DNA of 64,000 nucleotides from Lysobacter lycopersici (GCF_007556775.1 NZ_CP041742.1:1116001-1180000); one strand, 5' to 3'; counted from the stretch's first letter, positions 39,518 through 49,480 are shown. Notes: generated by a model not told the origin, from the letters alone. Numbers and translations: made by a program.

Positions 39518-40165
39518 TTACGCGGCTCCCGTGCTTTTGTCGGACGCAGGATCGACGCCGATCTCGAGCGTGTTGTCGTCGATGAAGTGGTACGGCGGCA
39601 CCGGCAGGTTGGCCGGGGCCGGCTGCGACTTGAACACGCGGCCGGCGAGGTCGTACTTCGACTTGTGGCAGGGGCAGAAGTAGCCGCCCTTCCAGTCCTC
39701 GTAGAACGGCTGCGGCTTGATCTCGGGCACGAACTCCGGCGCGCAGCCGAGGTGGGTGCAGACCGCCTCAAGCACGAGCACCTCGGGCTTGATCGAGCGG
39801 TATTCGTTCTGCGCGTACTTGGGCTGCTGGCCCTCGTTGCTCGACTTGGGGTCCAGCACGGTGGAATCCATTTCCGGCAGCGTGGCGAGCATGGCCTTGC
39901 TGCGGCGCACGATGTAGTGCGGCTTGCCGCGCCAGGCCACGGTCAGCTGCTGCGCTTCCTGCAGGGCGGAGATATCGACCTTGATCGGGGCGCCGGCCTG
40001 CTTGGCGCGCTCGCTCGGGCTCCAGGACTTGATGAACGGCACCGCGGCGAACCCCACCCCGACCGCGCCGACGACCGCGGTGGTCGCGGTCAGGAACTTG
40101 CGGCGGCCGGTATCGTCCGGCCCATCCCCGTCGCTGGCAGGGTTCATCGTTGTTTCAATAGCCAT
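39518..40165 (-). CDS. petA: ubiquinol-cytochrome c reductase, Rieske iron-sulfur subunit
   Basis: 215 aa. A twin-Arg-like region (TGRRKFLTATTAVVGAVGVGFAAVPFI) serves as Tat signal and membrane anchor. The two [2Fe-2S] loops are CTHLGCAPEF and CPCHKSKYD, with Cys and His ligands intact; the second loop has Lys where most have Gly after the His. First gene of petABC. A promoter candidate lies about 80 bases upstream. Confidence 0.97.
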   Translation of the reverse strand: MAIETTMNPASDGDGPDDTGRRKFLTATTAVVGAVGVGFAAVPFIKSWSPSERAKQAGAPIKVDISALQEAQQLTVAWRGKPHYIVRRSKAMLATLPEMDSTVLDPKSSNEGQQPKYAQNEYRSIKPEVLVLEAVCTHLGCAPEFVPEIKPQPFYEDWKGGYFCPCHKSKYDLAGRVFKSQPAPANLPVPPYHFIDDNTLEIGVDPASDKSTGAA

Positions 40166-40247
40166 CCGGCGCTCCGTGGATCATGGCCCAGACTGCCCGC
40201 AAAGCCGCGCGATGACGCGGATGCGGGCCGCCACATAAAGACGGCGA

Positions 40248-40277
40248 AGTGTAACGGAACGCTGAATCGGCCGACAA
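40248..40277 (-). promoter_or_regulatory. candidate promoter for petABC
   Basis: Minus strand: TTGTCG, an 18-base spacer, and TACACT, located about 83 bases before the petA start and just after the neighbouring gene's 3' end. Confidence 0.5.
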
Positions 40278-40291
40278 CGCCGGCCACCGCC

Positions 40292-41191
40292 TCAACGCTG
40301 GGCAAGGCTGCCGCGGTAGCGTTCGGCGAGGGTCGAAACCCGGTCCACGTAGCGCCGGGTCTCGCTGTACGGGGGCACGCCCTTGTACTTGTCCACGGCA
40401 CCTTCGCCGGCGTTGTAGCCCGCGGCCGCGAGCTTCAGGTCGCCACCGTAGCGCTTGAGCAGCCAGGCCAGGTACTGCACGCCGCCCTGGATGTTCTGCG
40501 CCGCGTTGTACGAGTCCGATACGCCAAAACGCCGCGCGGTCGCCGGCATCAGCTGCATCAGGCCCTGCGCCCCGACCCGCGACAGCGCGGTCGGCCGGAA
40601 CGCGGATTCGGCATGGATGATGGCGCGGATGACGGCCTCGTCCACCCCGTAATCGCGCGAGGCCTGGGCGATCTCGTCCTTGTAGGCGGTGGTGTTGAGC
40701 CGGGTGGTGCCGAAATTGATCCCGGGCTGCAGGCCGCAGGCGTAGCAGGTTTCCATCTGGAAGACGGCGTACTGGATCGACTGCGAAGTGACGTTGGCCA
40801 CGCCGCGTGGCCGCCGGTTGCTGAAATTGCGGACGCCGTTGGCATCCACGTAGGAATAGATGGTCGAAGTCGCCATGCGCACGAACTTCGCCTTGCTCGG
40901 CGGAGGCGCCGACGACACGGCCGGGTGCGTGGCCGGCAGCGTTTCCCTGGCCGGGGATCCGTCGACCTTGACTGTCGCGGTGGCGCTGCCGGAAGAAGCC
41001 GGCGCCGATGATGCCGGCGTCTTCTGCACGCTGTTGTAGCTGCTGATGGCGACGCACTTCGCGCCCGGGACGCGCTTGCTGACGTAGCTGCGCCCGCCAT
41101 CGGCGCCATCACAGCGGTACAGGGTGCCGGCCACGGCCGGACTGGCCGCAAGCAGCCCCAGCACGCACAGCGCGATTCCCCATCCCCTCAT
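40292..41191 (-). CDS. lytic transglycosylase, SLT family, with DUF4124 segments
   Basis: 299 aa. Signal peptide MRGWGIALCVLGLLAASPAVA. Two DUF4124-like segments follow: TLYRCDGADGGRSYVSKRVPG (about 23-43) and STIYSYVDANGVRNFSNRRP (about 108-127). The SLT domain occupies about 150-290, with catalytic Glu in AIIHAESAFRPTALSRVGAQGLMQLMPATA and the motif AAAGYNAGEGAVDKYKGVPPYSETRRYV. It cuts the glycan strands of peptidoglycan in the periplasm. ATG 41191 gives a clean signal peptide; a start 12 codons earlier is possible. Confidence 0.92.
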   Translation of the reverse strand: MRGWGIALCVLGLLAASPAVAGTLYRCDGADGGRSYVSKRVPGAKCVAISSYNSVQKTPASSAPASSGSATATVKVDGSPARETLPATHPAVSSAPPPSKAKFVRMATSTIYSYVDANGVRNFSNRRPRGVANVTSQSIQYAVFQMETCYACGLQPGINFGTTRLNTTAYKDEIAQASRDYGVDEAVIRAIIHAESAFRPTALSRVGAQGLMQLMPATARRFGVSDSYNAAQNIQGGVQYLAWLLKRYGGDLKLAAAGYNAGEGAVDKYKGVPPYSETRRYVDRVSTLAERYRGSLAQR

Positions 41192-41358
41192 GCGGCGGAC
41201 TATCACTCCATTCGAAATCGTTGACAAGCCTTTGATTTCCTTGAACGCGACCGTGGTCGCGTTTATCCCTCACCGGCATCCGGACCTGCCCGGCCGGCTT
41301 TGCTAAGCTCGCGCACCCTCACCGGCCCGGATTACCCACCGCGCCCCGGAGACGAGAC

Positions 41359-42795
41359 ATGACCGAAGCCCAGACCGACGCCGCATCGATGGCCCTGCCC
41401 GCAAGCATCAAACCGCGACGCGGGAAGGTGTTCATCGAAACCCACGGTTGCCAGATGAACGAATACGATTCGGCGAAGATGGCCGACGTTCTCGCCGAAC
41501 ACGAAGGTCTGGAGCTGACCGACAACGCCGCCGAGGCGGACGTGATCCTGGTCAATACCTGCTCCATCCGCGAGAAGGCGCAGGAGAAGGTGTTCAGCCA
41601 GCTCGGCCGCTGGAAGTCGCTCAAGCAAGGCCGGCTCCAAGAAGGCAAATCACCCGTGCTGATCGGCGTCGGCGGCTGCGTGGCTTCGCAGGAAGGCGAA
41701 GGCATCGTCAAGCGCGCGCCCTACGTCGACCTGGTGTTCGGCCCGCAGACCCTGCATCGCCTGCCGGAGCTGATCCACGCCCGCCGCGAAACCGGCAAGC
41801 CGCAGGTCGACATCAGTTTCCCCGAGATCGAGAAGTTCGACCGCCTGCCGGAACCGCGCGCCGAAGGCCCGTCCGCCTTCGTTTCGATCATGGAAGGCTG
41901 TTCGAAATACTGCTCGTTCTGCGTGGTGCCCTACACTCGCGGCACCGAAGTCAGCCGCCCGTTCGAGGACGTGCTGGTCGAAGTCGCGCAACTCGCGGCC
42001 CAGGGCGTGCGCGAGGTCAACCTGCTCGGCCAGAACGTCAATGCCTACCGCGGGCCTTACGGTGACGGCGAAGTCGCGGACCTCGGCCTGCTGATCCGCG
42101 CCATCGCCGAAATCGACGGCATTGGTCGCATCCGCTTCACCACCTCGCATCCGCTGGAATTCTCCGATTCGCTGGTCGAGGCCTATCGCGACGTGCCCAA
42201 GCTCGCGAACTTCCTGCACCTGCCGGTGCAGAGCGGCAGCGACCGCGTGCTCGCGGCGATGAAGCGCGGCTACACCGCGCTCGAGTTCAAGCAGAAGATC
42301 CGCAAGCTGCGCGCGGTGCGCCCGGACATCTCGATCTCGTCCGACTTCATCGTCGGCTTCCCCGGCGAAACCGACGCCGATTTCGACAAGACCATGAAAC
42401 TGATCGAGGACGTGGGCTTCGACCAGAGCTTCAGCTTCATCTACTCGCGTCGTCCGGGAACGCCGGCCGCGGATCTCGCCGATGACGTATCCAGCGAAGC
42501 CAAGCACGCGCGGCTCGACCGCCTGCAGAAGCACATCAATGCGCATGCGCTTGGAATCTCGCAGGCGATGGTCGGCAGCGTGCAGCGCGTGCTGATCGAA
42601 GGCCCGTCGAAGAAGAACCCGGACGAGCTCACCGGCAAGACCGAGAACATGCGTTCGGTGAACTTCCCTGCGCCGAAGCGGCTGGTCGGCCAGTTCGTCG
42701 ATGTCGTCATCACCGAGGCGATGAGCAATTCGCTGCGCGGGCGCGTGGCGATTTCCGCCGATCTTCCGGAGAACTCCCATGTTGAAGTGGCCTGA
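41359..42795 (+). CDS. miaB: tRNA-2-methylthio-N6-dimethylallyladenosine synthase
   Basis: 478 aa, radical SAM methylthiotransferase acting on A37 of tRNAs. The N-terminal UPF0004 domain has [14 protein letters not shown] and [13 protein letters not shown] (cluster cysteines). The radical SAM motif is [18 protein letters not shown], with CxxxCxxC. A C-terminal TRAM domain begins around [23 protein letters not shown] 41359 follows a gagacgagac ribosome site. It overlaps msrB by 17 bases. Confidence 0.98.
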   Translation: MTEAQTDAASMALPASIKPRRGKVFIETHGCQMNEYDSAKMADVLAEHEGLELTDNAAEADVILVNTCSIREKAQEKVFSQLGRWKSLKQGRLQEGKSPVLIGVGGCVASQEGEGIVKRAPYVDLVFGPQTLHRLPELIHARRETGKPQVDISFPEIEKFDRLPEPRAEGPSAFVSIMEGCSKYCSFCVVPYTRGTEVSRPFEDVLVEVAQLAAQGVREVNLLGQNVNAYRGPYGDGEVADLGLLIRAIAEIDGIGRIRFTTSHPLEFSDSLVEAYRDVPKLANFLHLPVQSGSDRVLAAMKRGYTALEFKQKIRKLRAVRPDISISSDFIVGFPGETDADFDKTMKLIEDVGFDQSFSFIYSRRPGTPAADLADDVSSEAKHARLDRLQKHINAHALGISQAMVGSVQRVLIEGPSKKNPDELTGKTENMRSVNFPAPKRLVGQFVDVVITEAMSNSLRGRVAISADLPENSHVEVA

Positions 42796-43234
42796 TGTGC
42801 TCGCCCTCGCCACGAATGGCAATCCACCACCACCGCGCCGGGTCGAGAAAACCGCCGAAGAGTGGCGCGCGCAACTCAGCCCCGAGGAATTCCGCGTCGC
42901 CCGCGAGGCCGGTACCGAACGCGCCTTCAGCCATGCCTCGTGCGAACTGTTCGCGCCGGGCCGCTACCGCTGCGTTTGCTGCGGAACCCTGCTGTTCGAC
43001 GCCGGGGAGAAATTCGACTCCGGCACCGGTTGGCCATCGTTCACCCAGCCGGCGGCGGACAACGTGATCGCCTACCGCGACGACCGCACGCACGGCATGC
43101 ACCGAATCGAGACGACGTGCAACGTCTGCGATGCCCACCTCGGGCACGTGTTTCCGGACGGCCCGCCGCCATCGGGCCTGCGTTACTGCATGAACGGCGT
43201 GGCCCTGCGCAAGGATGCGGAGGGCGACGACTGA
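42779..43234 (+). CDS. msrB: peptide-methionine (R)-S-oxide reductase
   Basis: 151 aa; reduces R-methionine sulfoxide in proteins. Zinc sites are CVCCGT and [15 protein letters not shown]. The active site contains [11 protein letters not shown] and RYCMNGVAL, whose Cys is the catalytic one. The N-terminus ends in an extended helix of usual kind. It overlaps the miaB 3' end, an unusual operon partner. Confidence 0.96.
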   Translation: MLKWPDVLALATNGNPPPPRRVEKTAEEWRAQLSPEEFRVAREAGTERAFSHASCELFAPGRYRCVCCGTLLFDAGEKFDSGTGWPSFTQPAADNVIAYRDDRTHGMHRIETTCNVCDAHLGHVFPDGPPPSGLRYCMNGVALRKDAEGDD

Positions 43235-43247
43235 CGGCGCAGCGCGA

Positions 43248-44357
43248 CTAATCCAGTCGCTTGCGGAACCGCAGGATCGCCGCGGTCATCATCACCGCGG
43301 TGAACGCGACCAGCGCGGCGACGTCGCGCCACAGCTCGGCGATGCCGGCGCCGCGCAGCATGATCCCGCGGATCAGGCGCAGGAAATGGGTCAGCGGCAG
43401 GATCTCCGCGAACCACTGGATCGGTTGCGGCATGCCCGCGAACGGGAACATGAAGCCCGACAGCAGGATCGACGGCAGGAACACGAAGAAGGTCATCTGC
43501 ATCGCCTGGAACTGCGATTGCGCGCGGGTCGAGATCAGCAGGCCGAGGGTGAGGTTGGCGACGACCAGCAGGATCGCGGCGAGGTAGACGTCGAACACGC
43601 TCCCTCGCACTGGCACCGCGAACAGCCACAGCCCGAGCAGCAGCACCAGCGTGGTTTGCACCAGCCCGATGGCGACGTAGGGCAGCACCTTGCCGATCAT
43701 CAGTTCACCGCGGGTGATGGGCGTCGCGATCAGCAATTCCATGTTGCCGCGCTCGCGTTCGCGCACGATCGACACGCCGGTGAACAGCACCATGGTCATG
43801 GTCAGGATCACGCCGATCAGGCCCGGCACGATGTTCACCGCCGAGCGCCGCTCCGGGTTGTAGAAGCTGACCACGCCGATCTGCTGCGCAGTCGTCTCGC
43901 GCGCGCCGGTCGCGTTCGCCAGCGCGCGGCTGTTGTCCAGCGGCATCTGCGCCAGTTGCACCGCCGCGCTCTGGACCACGGTGTCGCTGCCGTCGACCAG
44001 CACCTGCACCGCCTCGCGCCCGTCGATGCGGCGGCGTTCGAAATCCGGCGGCACGACCACGCCGACGCTGATCTGGCCGCGGCGCAAGGCATCCATCAAC
44101 TGCTGCGGCGTGTTCGCCGCGAGCGTCGGTCGGACCACGCCGGTCGCGACCATGTCCATCACCAGCGCGCGCGATCCGGCGGTGTTCGCCATGTCGGCGA
44201 CGCCGGCCGACAACCCGCGCAGGTTGAGGTTGATCGCATAGCCGAACAGCACCAGCTGCATCACCGGGATGCCGACGATCATCGCCAGGGTGATGCGGTC
44301 GCGCCGCAGTTGCCGCAATTCCTTGGTCATCACCGCAAGCAGGCGCCCGAGTTTCAC
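43248..44357 (-). CDS. ABC-2 type exporter permease (YhhJ/YbhS/YbhR-like)
   Basis: 369 aa. One N-terminal membrane helix (DRITLAMIVGIPVMQLVLFGYAINLNLRG), a long periplasmic domain (about 40-175) and five C-terminal helices of the ABC2_membrane_3 class (VPGLIGVILTMTMVLFTGVSIVREREGN-type signature with RERERGNMELLIATPI). It partners with the ATPase encoded just upstream; the start overlaps its stop (ATGA). E. coli relatives use two permeases; only one is present here, so it may work as a homodimer. Confidence 0.9.
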   Translation of the reverse strand: MKLGRLLAVMTKELRQLRRDRITLAMIVGIPVMQLVLFGYAINLNLRGLSAGVADMANTAGSRALVMDMVATGVVRPTLAANTPQQLMDALRRGQISVGVVVPPDFERRRIDGREAVQVLVDGSDTVVQSAAVQLAQMPLDNSRALANATGARETTAQQIGVVSFYNPERRSAVNIVPGLIGVILTMTMVLFTGVSIVRERERGNMELLIATPITRGELMIGKVLPYVAIGLVQTTLVLLLGLWLFAVPVRGSVFDVYLAAILLVVANLTLGLLISTRAQSQFQAMQMTFFVFLPSILLSGFMFPFAGMPQPIQWFAEILPLTHFLRLIRGIMLRGAGIAELWRDVAALVAFTAVMMTAAILRFRKRLD

Positions 44358-45316
44358 GCGGCCTCCCGCTGCGGATCGCGTCCGCGTGTGGCCGAGACGA
44401 ACACATCCTCGAGGTTCGGTTCCGTCGGCACCACTTCGGCCTGCAGTTTCGCATTGCGCAGAGCTTCGGCGATGCGTGACTTGGCGTCGCCGTTTTCCGC
44501 CATCAGCACGCGCAAGCTGTTGCCGATCTGGGCCACGCTGAGCACGCCCGGCAAGCCGACCAGCGCCTGCTGCGCGCGCCGCGGCTGCGTGGCCCGCACT
44601 TCCAGCGTGCGCCCGGCCAGCGCGGACGTGAGCTCGCGTGGCGTACCGTCCGCGACGAGTCGGCCGGAATCGAGGATGGCAATGCGATGGCAGCGTTCGG
44701 CTTCGTCCATGTAATGCGTCGAAACAAGCAATGTTGTTCCGGCATCGGCGAGGTCGAAGAGCTTTTCCCAGAAATCGCGGCGCGATTCCGGATCGACCGC
44801 GCTGGTGGGTTCGTCGAGGAACAGCAATTCCGGTTCATGGATGACGGCGCCGGCCAGCGCGAGGCGTTGCTTCTGCCCGCCGCTGAGCGTGCCGGCAAGC
44901 TGCTTCTGCCCGTCTTCGAAGTGGTATCCGGCGACGAGTTCGTCGATGCGCTTTCTTGCCTTCGCCTTGTCGAGCCCTTGCACCGCAGCGAGGAATTCCA
45001 GGTTCTCGCGCACGGTCAGGTCCTCGAACAGCGAGAACTTCTGGGTCATGTAGCCGATGCGCAAACGCAAGGCTTCCGCTTGTTCGGGAATGCGCAGGCC
45101 GAGCACCTCGATCTCGCCCGCGGTCGGCGTCAATAGGCCGCACAGCATGCGGATGGTGGTCGATTTGCCCGAACCGTTCGGGCCGAGGAAACCGTAGACC
45201 TGCTTTTTCGGCACGGTGAGGTCGACATGGTCGACCGCGACCAGGTCGCCGAAACGCTTGGTCAGGCTTCGCGCGCGGATCGCGACATCGCCACCATTCG
45301 TGGATTCAGCGGCCAT
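44354..45316 (-). CDS. ABC transporter ATP-binding protein
   Basis: 320 aa, a single nucleotide-binding domain: Walker A GFLGPNGSGKSTTIRM, Q-loop region YMTQKFSLFEDLTVRENL, signature LSGGQKQRLALAGA, Walker B LLFLDEPTSAVDPESRR, H-loop STHYMDE. An N-terminal MAAESTNGG precedes the domain. It drives the permease that follows and probably exports a lipophilic compound. It overlaps the membrane fusion gene by 11 bases. YbhF, the E. coli relative, has two fused ATPase domains. Confidence 0.93.
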   Translation of the reverse strand: MAAESTNGGDVAIRARSLTKRFGDLVAVDHVDLTVPKKQVYGFLGPNGSGKSTTIRMLCGLLTPTAGEIEVLGLRIPEQAEALRLRIGYMTQKFSLFEDLTVRENLEFLAAVQGLDKAKARKRIDELVAGYHFEDGQKQLAGTLSGGQKQRLALAGAVIHEPELLFLDEPTSAVDPESRRDFWEKLFDLADAGTTLLVSTHYMDEAERCHRIAILDSGRLVADGTPRELTSALAGRTLEVRATQPRRAQQALVGLPGVLSVAQIGNSLRVLMAENGDAKSRIAEALRNAKLQAEVVPTEPNLEDVFVSATRGRDPQREAA

Positions 45317-46256
45317 CGAACTCGACCCGCACCGGCAATCCGGCCGGAAGTTGCGTCGCATCCTTGCCGAGCGCGATTTCGGCGAGATAACTCAATCGCG
45401 CCGCGTCCTTGCCGATCAGCGCGTAGTACGGGGTGAAGCTGGCTTCGCTGCGGATCATGCGTACGGTTCCGGACAACGCGGCATCGCGACCATCGACGAA
45501 CACCCGCGCCTTGTCGCCGACCTTGACGTTGGCGCGGATGGTTTCCGGCACATAGATGCGCGCATAGGGCGCATCGCCGACCAGCAGGATCGCCAGCGGC
45601 GCGCCGACCGGCGCCTGGTCGCCGAGCCTGTAGGGAAGGCTGTCGATGCGTCCGGCGCGCGGCGCGCGCACGTCGAGCTTGTCCAGTGTCGCCACCTGCG
45701 CCGTCGCCTGCGCTTCGGCGGCGCGCACCGCGGCTTCGCCCTGGGCGATGTCCTCGCGACGCGAGCCGTTCAACAGTTCGTCGAGCGCGGCCTGCGCGAG
45801 TTTCACCTGTGCGTTCGCGCTCGACGCGGCGGCGCGGGCGCGATCCACGTCGGCGGCGGCGACGAGTTTCCGTGCCCCGAGCGGGCGCAAACGATCGTAG
45901 TAGGCGTTCGCATCGCGCGCGGCCGCTTGTGCCGCGGACACGGACGCACGCGCCTGCGCGATCTGTTCGCTGCGCGGCCCGGCTTCGAGTTCGCCCAGGG
46001 CTTCGCGCTGGCGTTGCGCCTCGGCCTGCGCGGCTTCGGTCTGCGCCTCGGTACGGGTGCGTTCCAGCGTCAGCAGTCGCGCGCCGGCGTCTACCTGCTG
46101 GCCTTCGCGCACATCGATGGAGGCGATGCGTTCGGCCACCGGCGCCGGCAGCGTGATGCGGTCGTATTCCAGCGTGCCCAGTGCCTGCGGCGTGTCCTTC
46201 GCGCAGGCAGCGAGCAGCAATGCGGCGAACAGCGGAACGATCTTCGATGCGTTCAC
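45306..46256 (-). CDS. HlyD family periplasmic adaptor (YbhG-like lipoprotein-like)
   Basis: 316 aa from GTG 46256. The N-terminal signal VNASKIVPLFAALLLAACAKD carries a lipobox-like LAAC, so it may be a lipoprotein. Biotinyl-like half motifs flank a long coiled coil (TRTEAQTEAAQAEAQRQREALGELEAGPR through ANAQVKLAQAALDELLNG). A beta-barrel hairpin follows (APLAILLVGDAPYARIYVPETIRANVKVGDKARVFVDG). It links the inner-membrane exporter to an outer-membrane channel. GTG overlaps the TetR stop in GTGA. Confidence 0.9.
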   Translation of the reverse strand: MNASKIVPLFAALLLAACAKDTPQALGTLEYDRITLPAPVAERIASIDVREGQQVDAGARLLTLERTRTEAQTEAAQAEAQRQREALGELEAGPRSEQIAQARASVSAAQAAARDANAYYDRLRPLGARKLVAAADVDRARAAASSANAQVKLAQAALDELLNGSRREDIAQGEAAVRAAEAQATAQVATLDKLDVRAPRAGRIDSLPYRLGDQAPVGAPLAILLVGDAPYARIYVPETIRANVKVGDKARVFVDGRDAALSGTVRMIRSEASFTPYYALIGKDAARLSYLAEIALGKDATQLPAGLPVRVEFDGR

Positions 46257-46972
46257 GGCGAAGGCTCCTTGAGGTCGATGCCGCGGTCTAGCAATGCGAG
46301 GGTGTGCTTGCGGAAAGTGTCCATGTCCAGCGCCGCGGTGCCGGGATCGCCGGCGAACAGGCGCCGCCAGATCGGCGCACCGGCGATCGGGAACAGCGTG
46401 AGCCCGACCAGCGACACCATCAGCAGGCGCGGATCCAAGTCTTCGTTGATCTCGCCGCGGGCCTGCGCTTCGGCGAAGCGCTTGGCCATCACCTGCGGGA
46501 TCTGCGGGCCTATGCGTTCGAACAGCACGTCGCGCAACGCGCCGCCTTCGCACAGGACTTCGCGTACCCACAGCGGCGGCAGCCAGGGATGCTTCGTCGC
46601 CACGCGACCGATGCCGGTCACGAACGCGGCGATGAGCGCGGCGACATCCTCGCCGGCATTGCCGATCGCGCCACGCATCTCCGCCAGCACCGGCAGCAGC
46701 CGGTCCGCGACCAAAGCGTCCTGCAATTGCGCCTTGTCGCCGAAGTAGTAGTGCAGCAGCGCCGGGGTGACGTGCGCCTCGCGGGCGATGTCGCGCAGGC
46801 TGGTCGCGGCGATGCCCTTGCGCACGAAGCAGGCGACGGCGGCATCGAGCAGCAATTCGCGCTGCTCCGCCGGTGGCGCGGCCTTGCGGGCCGGACGGCC
46901 GGGCGCGCGCTTGCGCAACGGTGGCGAACTGCGGACGCGGGGCTTGGCAGGCTGGGTCGACTCCATTTCCAT
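46253..46972 (-). CDS. TetR family transcriptional regulator (CecR-like)
   Basis: 239 aa. A basic N-terminal arm (RVRSSPPLRKRAPGRPARKAAPPAEQR), then the helix-turn-helix LRDIAREAHVTPALLHYYFGDKAQL, and a ligand-binding core. It is first in the operon with the adaptor, ATPase and permease, so it likely represses it. Its place and partners match E. coli CecR/YbiH with YbhGFSR. ATG 46972; an ATG two codons later also fits. Confidence 0.92.
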   Translation of the reverse strand: MEMESTQPAKPRVRSSPPLRKRAPGRPARKAAPPAEQRELLLDAAVACFVRKGIAATSLRDIAREAHVTPALLHYYFGDKAQLQDALVADRLLPVLAEMRGAIGNAGEDVAALIAAFVTGIGRVATKHPWLPPLWVREVLCEGGALRDVLFERIGPQIPQVMAKRFAEAQARGEINEDLDPRLLMVSLVGLTLFPIAGAPIWRRLFAGDPGTAALDMDTFRKHTLALLDRGIDLKEPSP

Positions 46973-47007
46973 ATTTAACTATACGTTTAATTAAATTGGA
47001 AGCCGTG
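46973..47007. promoter_or_regulatory. AT-rich divergent control region between tetR and phoH
   Basis: 35 bases containing atttaactatacgtttaat and the palindrome tttaattaaa; far lower in GC than its neighbours. This is a probable TetR operator with divergent promoters. The near-palindrome tttaac-tatac-gtttaa is imperfect. Confidence 0.45.
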
Positions 47008-48027
47008 ATGGCGGCCGTCCTCCCGGCGCGCTACCCTGCGCGCCCCATGCTGCAACGCGACTTCGTCCTCGAACCCGCCGATACCGAACGCCTCGCCAAC
47101 CTGGCCGGGCCGTTCGACGCCCACCTGCGCCTGATCGAATTGCGCCTCGGGGTGGAAATCGCCAACCGCGGCAACGTGTTCCGCGTCTCCGGCGAGGCCG
47201 ATGTGGCCGCCCGCGCCGAACGCCTGTTGCGCCAGCTCTACGACGAGGCCGGTTCGGAAACCTTCGACGAGCACGCCATCCACCTGCGCCTCGGCCCGGA
47301 TGCGAACGATGCGGCTTCGACATCGTCGGCGGATTACATGCCGCAGGACGTGGCGGTGAAGGTCAAGCGCGGCACCCTGCGCGGGCGCGGCGACAACCAG
47401 CGCAAGTACCTGCACGCGATCGCGACGCACGACATCAACTTCGGCGTCGGCCCGGCCGGCACCGGCAAGACCTTTCTCGCCGTTGCAATGGCGGTGGACG
47501 CGCTCAACCAGTCGCGCGTGCAACGGCTGATCCTCGTTCGCCCCGCGGTCGAAGCCGGCGAAAAGCTCGGCTTCCTGCCCGGCGACCTCACCCAGAAGGT
47601 CGACCCGTATTTGCGCCCGCTGTACGACGCGCTGTACGAAATGCTCGGCGTGGACAAGGTCGCGCGGTTGCTGGAGAAGAACGTCATCGAGATCGCGCCG
47701 CTGGCCTACATGCGCGGGCGCACGCTGAACGACGCGTTCGTGATCCTCGATGAGGCGCAGAACACCAGCATCGAGCAGATGAAGATGTTCCTGACCCGGC
47801 TCGGCTTCGGCAGCACCGCGGTGATCACCGGCGACCTGACCCAGGTCGATTTGCCGAAGCACCAGAAATCCGGACTGAAGGATGCGGTGGAAGTGCTGCA
47901 CGGCGTCGAAGGTGTCAGCTTCACCTTCTTCGAGGCGCGCGACGTGGTGCGGCATCCGCTGGTCGCGCGCATCGTGAACGCCTACGAGGCCCGCGACGCA
48001 AAGGATTCGCAAACCGGATCGGCGTAA
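47008..48027 (+). CDS. ybeZ: PhoH family ATPase (YbeZ)
   Basis: 339 aa. N-terminal KH-like fold ([34 protein letters not shown]), then an RNA-helicase-like P-loop domain with [19 protein letters not shown] (about 149-167), [19 protein letters not shown], Walker [23 protein letters not shown], and [10 protein letters not shown]. It works with YbeY in ribosome quality control. GGAAG lies about six bases before ATG 47008. The next gene is ybeY after nine bases. Confidence 0.93.
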   Translation: MAAVLPARYPARPMLQRDFVLEPADTERLANLAGPFDAHLRLIELRLGVEIANRGNVFRVSGEADVAARAERLLRQLYDEAGSETFDEHAIHLRLGPDANDAASTSSADYMPQDVAVKVKRGTLRGRGDNQRKYLHAIATHDINFGVGPAGTGKTFLAVAMAVDALNQSRVQRLILVRPAVEAGEKLGFLPGDLTQKVDPYLRPLYDALYEMLGVDKVARLLEKNVIEIAPLAYMRGRTLNDAFVILDEAQNTSIEQMKMFLTRLGFGSTAVITGDLTQVDLPKHQKSGLKDAVEVLHGVEGVSFTFFEARDVVRHPLVARIVNAYEARDAKDSQTGSA

Positions 48028-48036
48028 CATCGACGC

Positions 48037-48522
48037 ATGACCCGCGGTCCGACCCGCCTCGATGTCGCCGTCAGCTACGCCGCGCCGCGCGCGGGGCTGC
48101 CGGCCGCGGTGAGTTTCCGTCGTTGGATCGCGGCCGCGCTCGATGGTCGCATCCGCGAAGCCGACCTCGCGATCCGCATCGTCGGCACCAAGGAAGGCCG
48201 CGCACTCAACCGCCATTACCGCGGCAAGGACTACGCGACCAACGTGCTCAGCTTTCCCGCCGACGTCGCCGACGGCGTGAAGCTGCCCAAGGGCGTCGTC
48301 ATGCCGCTGCTCGGCGACCTGGTGCTGTGCGCGCCGGTGGTCGCGCGCGAGGCCCGGGAACAGAAGAAGCCGCTGGCGGCCCACTACGCGCACCTGACCG
48401 TGCACGGCGCACTGCACCTGCTGGGCTGGGACCACCAGGACGCGCGCGAGGCCGAGTGCATGGAACAGCTGGAACGCGAGATCCTCGCCGGGCTCGGGAT
48501 CGACGATCCGTACATGGCCTGA
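48037..48522 (+). CDS. ybeY: endoribonuclease YbeY
   Basis: 161 aa; zinc-dependent single-strand RNase that matures the 16S rRNA 3' end. Metal site [11 protein letters not shown] (His-x3-His-x5-His), preceded by [16 protein letters not shown] conserved N-terminal part [21 protein letters not shown] is present. Typical ybeZ-ybeY-corC order. Confidence 0.96.
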   Translation: MTRGPTRLDVAVSYAAPRAGLPAAVSFRRWIAAALDGRIREADLAIRIVGTKEGRALNRHYRGKDYATNVLSFPADVADGVKLPKGVVMPLLGDLVLCAPVVAREAREQKKPLAAHYAHLTVHGALHLLGWDHQDAREAECMEQLEREILAGLGIDDPYMA

Positions 48523-48618
48523 GCGCCGTCCGCGCCGCGATTCACCGGCGCGCAACGCGTCCGCGCTAGACTGCCGCCCACTCTCCACCGCGCGGGACCG
48601 CCCGCGACCGCCGCCCGA

Positions 48619-49470
48619 ATGTCCGAGGACGACAGTAGCCAGCCCACCGCCGAACGCCGCAGCTGGCTGGAACGCATCAGCGCCGCCCTGTCGGGCGAGC
48701 CCACCACGCGCGAGGACCTCGTCGAGCTGTTGCGCGACGTGCAGGCCGACGGCCTGATCGAGGCCGACACCCTGCGCATGATGGAAGGCGCGATCTCCGT
48801 CTCCGACCTCACCGTCGGCGACGTGATGGTCTCGCGTTCGCAGATGGTGGCGTTGCCGGCCGACGCGAAGCTGCTCGAATTGATGAAGATGGTGGTCGAG
48901 TCGGGGCATTCGCGCTTCCCGGTGCACGGCGAGGACAAGGACGAGATCCTCGGCATCCTGCTGGCCAAGGACCTGCTGCGCGGCGTGGTCGTCGACCACG
49001 CGCCCGGTAACGTGCGCGAACTGCTGCGCCCGGCGGTGCTGATCCCCGAAACCAAGCGCCTCGACCTGCTGCTGCGCGAGTTCCGCCAGTCGCGCAACCA
49101 CATGGCGATCGTGATCGACGAATACGGCGGCGTCGCCGGGCTGGTCACCATCGAGGACGTGCTCGAGCAGATCGTCGGCGAGATCGACGACGAGCACGAC
49201 GACGCCGAGGACCCGAACGCGCTGATCGCGGCGCAGGCGGACGGCCAGTTCGTGGTCGACGCGCTCACGCCCATCGGCGATTTCAACCAGCGCTTCGGCG
49301 CCGATTTCGCCGACGACGAATACGACACCATCGGCGGACTCGTCACCGCGGCGATTGGCCACCTGCCCGAGGCCGGCGAGGAACTGACCCTGGGCCGCTT
49401 CGGCTTCCGCGTCGCGCGCGCCGACGCGCGCCGGTTGCACGCGCTGCACGTGAGCGTGCATGGCGAATAG
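48619..49470 (+). CDS. corC: CorC/YbeX-like CBS-domain protein
   Basis: 283 aa. No membrane segments. Two CBS domains, DVMVSRSQMVALPADAKLLELMKMVVESGHSRFPV (about 75-130) and RPAVLIPETKRLDLLLREFRQSRNHMAIVIDEYGGVAGLVTIEDVLEQ (about 140-195). The CorC_HlyC transporter-associated domain is at the C-terminus (ADDEYDTIGGLVTAAIGHLPEAGEE). Linked to ribosome maturation or magnesium efflux in E. coli. It ends just before a REP-like repeat. Confidence 0.92.
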   Translation: MSEDDSSQPTAERRSWLERISAALSGEPTTREDLVELLRDVQADGLIEADTLRMMEGAISVSDLTVGDVMVSRSQMVALPADAKLLELMKMVVESGHSRFPVHGEDKDEILGILLAKDLLRGVVVDHAPGNVRELLRPAVLIPETKRLDLLLREFRQSRNHMAIVIDEYGGVAGLVTIEDVLEQIVGEIDDEHDDAEDPNALIAAQADGQFVVDALTPIGDFNQRFGADFADDEYDTIGGLVTAAIGHLPEAGEELTLGRFGFRVARADARRLHALHVSVHGE

Positions 49471-49480
49471 CGCGGAAGCG

